This document shows positions 6,992-9,180 of a stretch of DNA of 9,180 bases, one piece after another. The first letter of the stretch is position 1; each line of letters starts with the position of its first letter. The translations under genes were made by a program, and so were the position numbers. This stretch comes from CAZXDS01 sp964639525 (GTDB taxonomy: Bacteria; Bacteroidota; Ignavibacteria; Ignavibacteriales; Melioribacteraceae): contig CAZXDS010000139.1 of the NCBI GenBank assembly GCA_964639525.1, positions 1 to 9,180 of the forward strand. Reading direction: 5' to 3'. The notes under the pieces are model-generated. The model made no database searches. It had not been told where the DNA came from and worked only from the letters and a program-made list of their open reading frames with translations.

Positions 6992-6997
6992 GAGGTG
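6992..6997 (+). promoter_or_regulatory. Ribosome binding site that fixes the Crp/Fnr start
   Basis: GAGGTG lies a few bases before the TTG at 7001. An in-frame GTG at 6995 overlaps this site and so cannot be served by it, which is why the start is placed at 7001 and not at 6995. Confidence 0.65.
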
Positions 6998-7000
6998 ATT

Positions 7001-7693
7001 TTGAGAGAAAATGAAACTCTTTCCGAATTTTTAATGTACGTTCCTATTTTTTCAGATTTACCAACTGAAGCATTAAACCAAATTGCCAATATCGGTTCTA
7101 TAAGAACTTACCCGAAGGACGGTATTATTCTTATGGAAGAAGAGGCAGGCAATGCGCTTTTTGTTATTATAAGCGGAAAAGTAAAAGTTGCCAGGGGCAG
7201 CGAAGATGGGCGTGAAGTTATTCTCACTATTTTAAATGAAGCTGATTTTTTTGGTGAGATGGCGATATTAGACGGCCAATCAAGATCTGCAAATGTAATT
7301 GCGTTGGAAGAATCGGAACTGTTTATCATTCAAAGAAATGACTTTTTAGATTTACTTAAACGCCATCCGGAAGTTTCTATTTCCCTACTTCAAGAGCTAA
7401 CAGGTAGGCTGCGTGTTGCGGATATGAAAATAAAAGCGTTTACACTTAAAGATGCCGAAGGTAAAGTTGCAAATGTAATTCTCCAAATAGCCGATAACGA
7501 AGGCACAATTAAAAATGGTATTGTTGAAATTGAAAAACTTCCACTCCAACAGGACTTGGCTAATATGGCCGGTACTTCGAGAGAAACAATTTCCAGAACT
7601 CTTCATAATTTTGCTAAGAAAAGCCTTGTGGAAATTGAAGGTGCTAAACTTAGAATATTAAATTATGAAAAATTTAAAGAGATGTATATTTAA
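7001..7693 (+). CDS. Crp/Fnr-family transcriptional regulator
   Basis: A 230-residue regulator (numbered from the TTG start at 7001). An N-terminal cyclic-nucleotide-type beta-roll (about 10-125) contains the phosphate-binding cassette FFGEMAILDGQSRSA, with G85, E86, R95 and S96 aligning with Gly71, Glu72, Arg82 and Ser83 of E. coli CRP. A long dimer helix follows, then a winged helix-turn-helix (about 160-225) with recognition helix TSRETISRTL. R194, E195 and R199 match the three CRP base-reading residues, while E195, S198 and R199 also match the Fnr ETISR pattern. There are no N-terminal cysteines, so it is not an iron-sulfur oxygen sensor. The dimer-helix residues that contact the adenine in CRP (Thr127, Ser128) appear to be Ala140 and Asp141 here, so the ligand may not be cAMP. 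It probably forms an operon with the PHP gene two bases downstream. Targets are unknown. Confidence 0.93.
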   Translation: MRENETLSEFLMYVPIFSDLPTEALNQIANIGSIRTYPKDGIILMEEEAGNALFVIISGKVKVARGSEDGREVILTILNEADFFGEMAILDGQSRSANVIALEESELFIIQRNDFLDLLKRHPEVSISLLQELTGRLRVADMKIKAFTLKDAEGKVANVILQIADNEGTIKNGIVEIEKLPLQQDLANMAGTSRETISRTLHNFAKKSLVEIEGAKLRILNYEKFKEMYI

Positions 7694-7695
7694 GC

Positions 7696-8526
7696 ATGAA
7701 CCGTATTGCTGATTTACATACTCACACAAACTATTCAGATGGACATTACTCACCTTTTGAACTGATAAATCTAGCCAAAAAAAAAGGGCTCGATATTATT
7801 AGCATTACCGACCATGATAGTATTAATGCACTTGAAGAATCTATTGCTTATGGAAAAGATTTGGGCATTGAAGTAATTTCAGGGATGGAAATAAGCACCG
7901 ATATTGAAGACAAGGAAATTCATCTTCTCGGTTATTTTCATGACATTTATAATGACGAATTAAAAAAATATCTGCAATTTTTCCGAGATGAAAGATTTCA
8001 AAGAGCGAGAAGAATTGTTAAAAACTTACAAAATCTCGGGTTGAATATTTCGATAGATGATGTTTTAGATGTTGCAAAAAACTCTGCAATCGGTCGCCCG
8101 CATATTGCAATTGCATTGCTGAACAAGGGTTTGACATCGAGTTACTACGAAGCATTCAACAAATATATTTCAGACTATGGCCCGGCTTACGAGAGAAAAA
8201 TTCACGTTTCACCAATTAGTGCTCTAAAATTAATTAATGATTCCGGCGGACTTTCATTTGTTGCTCATCCGGGGAATATGAAAGAATCAATTTTAATGTA
8301 TTTGATAAATGCAGGCATAGACGGTATTGAGGTAATCCATCCATCGCACAAACCTCATCAAGTAAAATTCTATCGCGGAATTGTTAACCAATATTGCTTG
8401 TTGGAATCCGGCGGCTCTGATTTCCACGGCGGAAAAAAAGGCGATGAAAATAATCTTGGCAACTATTTTATTACTTCTTCCAAAGTTGATACAATGCGAA
8501 AAATGTTAATTAGAAACACTGCTTAG
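7696..8526 (+). CDS. PHP-domain phosphoesterase, YciV/TrpH (RNase AM) type
   Basis: A 276-residue cytoplasmic metal-dependent phosphoesterase of the PHP superfamily. The metal-binding motifs are in order: DLHTHTNYSDG (H8, H10, D15), ITDHD (D39, H40), SGMEIS (E65), EIHLLGY (H76), GRPHIA (H136), AHPG (H191) and SGGSDFHGG (D242, H244). These form the three-metal site of the YciV/TrpH group, whose studied members remove the 3'-phosphate from nucleoside 3',5'-bisphosphates such as pAp, and act as a 5'-3' exoribonuclease on short RNAs and rRNA 5' ends (RNase AM in E. coli, about 290 residues). It lacks the polymerase parts of DnaE or PolX and the histidinol-phosphatase layout. The ATG lies two bases after the Crp/Fnr stop with only a weak purine stretch ahead, so translation is probably coupled to the upstream gene. 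The exact substrate is inferred from the family. Confidence 0.88.
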   Translation: MNRIADLHTHTNYSDGHYSPFELINLAKKKGLDIISITDHDSINALEESIAYGKDLGIEVISGMEISTDIEDKEIHLLGYFHDIYNDELKKYLQFFRDERFQRARRIVKNLQNLGLNISIDDVLDVAKNSAIGRPHIAIALLNKGLTSSYYEAFNKYISDYGPAYERKIHVSPISALKLINDSGGLSFVAHPGNMKESILMYLINAGIDGIEVIHPSHKPHQVKFYRGIVNQYCLLESGGSDFHGGKKGDENNLGNYFITSSKVDTMRKMLIRNTA

Positions 8527-8541
8527 AAATTTCAATTTCCT

Positions 8542-9180
8542 TTATTTCAAAATTTCCATTTTACGTGTTACTCTGAATTGATCGGCTGTTAGTGAGTATA
8601 TATAAATTCCGCTGCTAATCTTGGAATCAAGTTCATCCGTCTGAAAAATGGTTTCATGAATTCCTGCACTTTGATAGCCGTTAACCAAAGAAACCACTTT
8701 TTGCCCGAGCATATTAAATACTTCGAGTTTTACAAACATCCTTTTGGGTAATTTAAAACTTATAACAGTTGAAGGATTAAATGGATTAGGATAGTTTTGA
8801 TAAAGTCTAATTTTTCGCGGAATATTATTTTCCTCAACTCCATTAATTTCTGTGGCATACGTATTCTCAACATTAGTGTAAGAATAAGAACCGTCAATAT
8901 TATTTTGTTTTATTCTATATGAATATCTTCCTTCGGCAAGGTTGCCATCTAAGTATGAATAACTTGAATCAGACGTTACTGTAATTGTTTTTATTTTAGT
9001 CCAAGTAATTTCACTTTCAAATTTCCTTTCAATATCAAAACTTTGAACATCTGAATTATTTGCATTCCAGGTTAGTTGGGAAGCATAATTCGCTTCTGCA
9101 ATATTAAAATTATTAATTGATGTATTAAAAAGTGAATCGCTAATTAATGCTGTCCAAACACTTAAATCAATATCATCCAT
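8542..9180 (-). CDS. Secreted protein with T9SS C-terminal sorting domain, C-terminal part
   Basis: The last 212 codons of a larger gene that enters from the right edge; the ATG at the edge is probably an internal methionine. Two parts are visible. Residues about 24-105 look like a fibronectin III-type beta domain (LTWNANNSDVQSFDIERKF, then a YRIKQNNIDGSYSYTN strand pair). Residues about 122-212 are a type IX secretion sorting domain: RLYQNYPNPFNPSTVISFKL, then EVFNMLGQKVVSL, the SSGIYIYSL strand and a basic RVTRKMEILK end. This domain guides the protein across the outer membrane through T9SS and is usually removed as the cargo is anchored or released. The catalytic or binding part lies outside the window, so the protein's job is unknown. 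It converges on the PHP gene with a 15-base gap. Confidence 0.9.
   Translation of the reverse strand: MDDIDLSVWTALISDSLFNTSINNFNIAEANYASQLTWNANNSDVQSFDIERKFESEITWTKIKTITVTSDSSYSYLDGNLAEGRYSYRIKQNNIDGSYSYTNVENTYATEINGVEENNIPRKIRLYQNYPNPFNPSTVISFKLPKRMFVKLEVFNMLGQKVVSLVNGYQSAGIHETIFQTDELDSKISSGIYIYSLTADQFRVTRKMEILK

Larger units (their letters stand above)
6285..7000. other. 716-base gap without a convincing gene
   Basis: All other gaps in the window are 2 to about 142 bases, so this one is exceptional. Its left 60 bases hold the promoter of the small minus-strand gene, its last 60 the promoter and ribosome site of the Crp/Fnr gene. Between them are strongly AT-rich sequence, several inverted repeats (7-bp arms 6409-6415/6440-6446; 8-bp arms 6450-6457/6483-6490; 6-bp arms 6656-6661/6669-6674) and the tandem ATGTTG dyads at 6557-6609. 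A further TGTTGCAT copy lies at 6856-6863. Short open frames at 6679-6765 and 6762-6977 lack ribosome sites and recognisable content. It may hold an untranslated RNA, an extended control region or the remains of a lost gene; I cannot decide which. Confidence 0.6.

Noticed and set aside
6995..7000. GTG at 6995 as the start of the Crp/Fnr gene, adding two residues.
   Set aside because: It overlaps the GAGGTG ribosome site, which is well spaced only for the TTG at 7001.
8526..8556. Inverted repeat GAAATTT/AAATTTC at the junction of the PHP and T9SS genes as a bidirectional terminator.
   Set aside because: Seven nearly all-AT pairs around a 17-base loop without a proper T-run; too weak to call.

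Overview
This window is AT-rich, compact bacterial DNA. It most likely comes from the Bacteroidetes/Chlorobi side of the tree, and Ignavibacteria-type organisms fit best. The main clue is the partial protein at the right edge. It ends in a type IX secretion (T9SS) sorting domain that opens with the YPNPFNPST motif typical of Ignavibacteria-like lineages. A doubled exbD and Shine-Dalgarno sites of the GAGG/GGAGG type are compatible with this. The assignment rests on motifs only.

Left block (1-3076, all minus strand): a signal-peptide-bearing endonuclease/exonuclease/phosphatase (EEP) family protein is followed, after its own gap and promoter, by an exbB-exbD-exbD operon. That operon encodes the inner-membrane proton-channel motor that energises TonB-dependent outer-membrane transport. 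A GC-rich hairpin plus T-run ends the operon. Only 13 bases later begins a YqeY/GatB-domain gene that runs off the left edge.

Centre (3077-5963): the EEP gene and polA are transcribed divergently from a 97-base region. It holds a good sigma70-like promoter for the EEP gene and a perfect 22-base palindrome that overlaps that promoter's -35 box. polA is complete, with 5'-3' exonuclease, 3'-5' exonuclease and polymerase active sites all intact. It converges on a small unrecognised gene (5964-6284, minus) that has its own promoter-like sequence and ribosome binding site.

Right block (6285-9180): a 716-base stretch without a convincing gene stands out in an otherwise tightly packed window. It carries four ATGTTG half-sites arranged as two tandem dyads about three helical turns apart. 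It is followed by a Crp/Fnr-family regulator and, two bases later, a PHP-domain phosphoesterase of the YciV/TrpH (RNase AM / 3',5'-nucleoside bisphosphatase) type, probably one operon. The T9SS cargo gene converges on it.

No mobile element, CRISPR array, tRNA or rRNA gene was seen. Most genes are ordinary housekeeping or envelope genes. The less explained parts are the dyad cluster and its host gap, the palindrome between the EEP gene and polA, the terminator next to the yqeY start, and the small orphan gene. I see no clear new multi-gene system.
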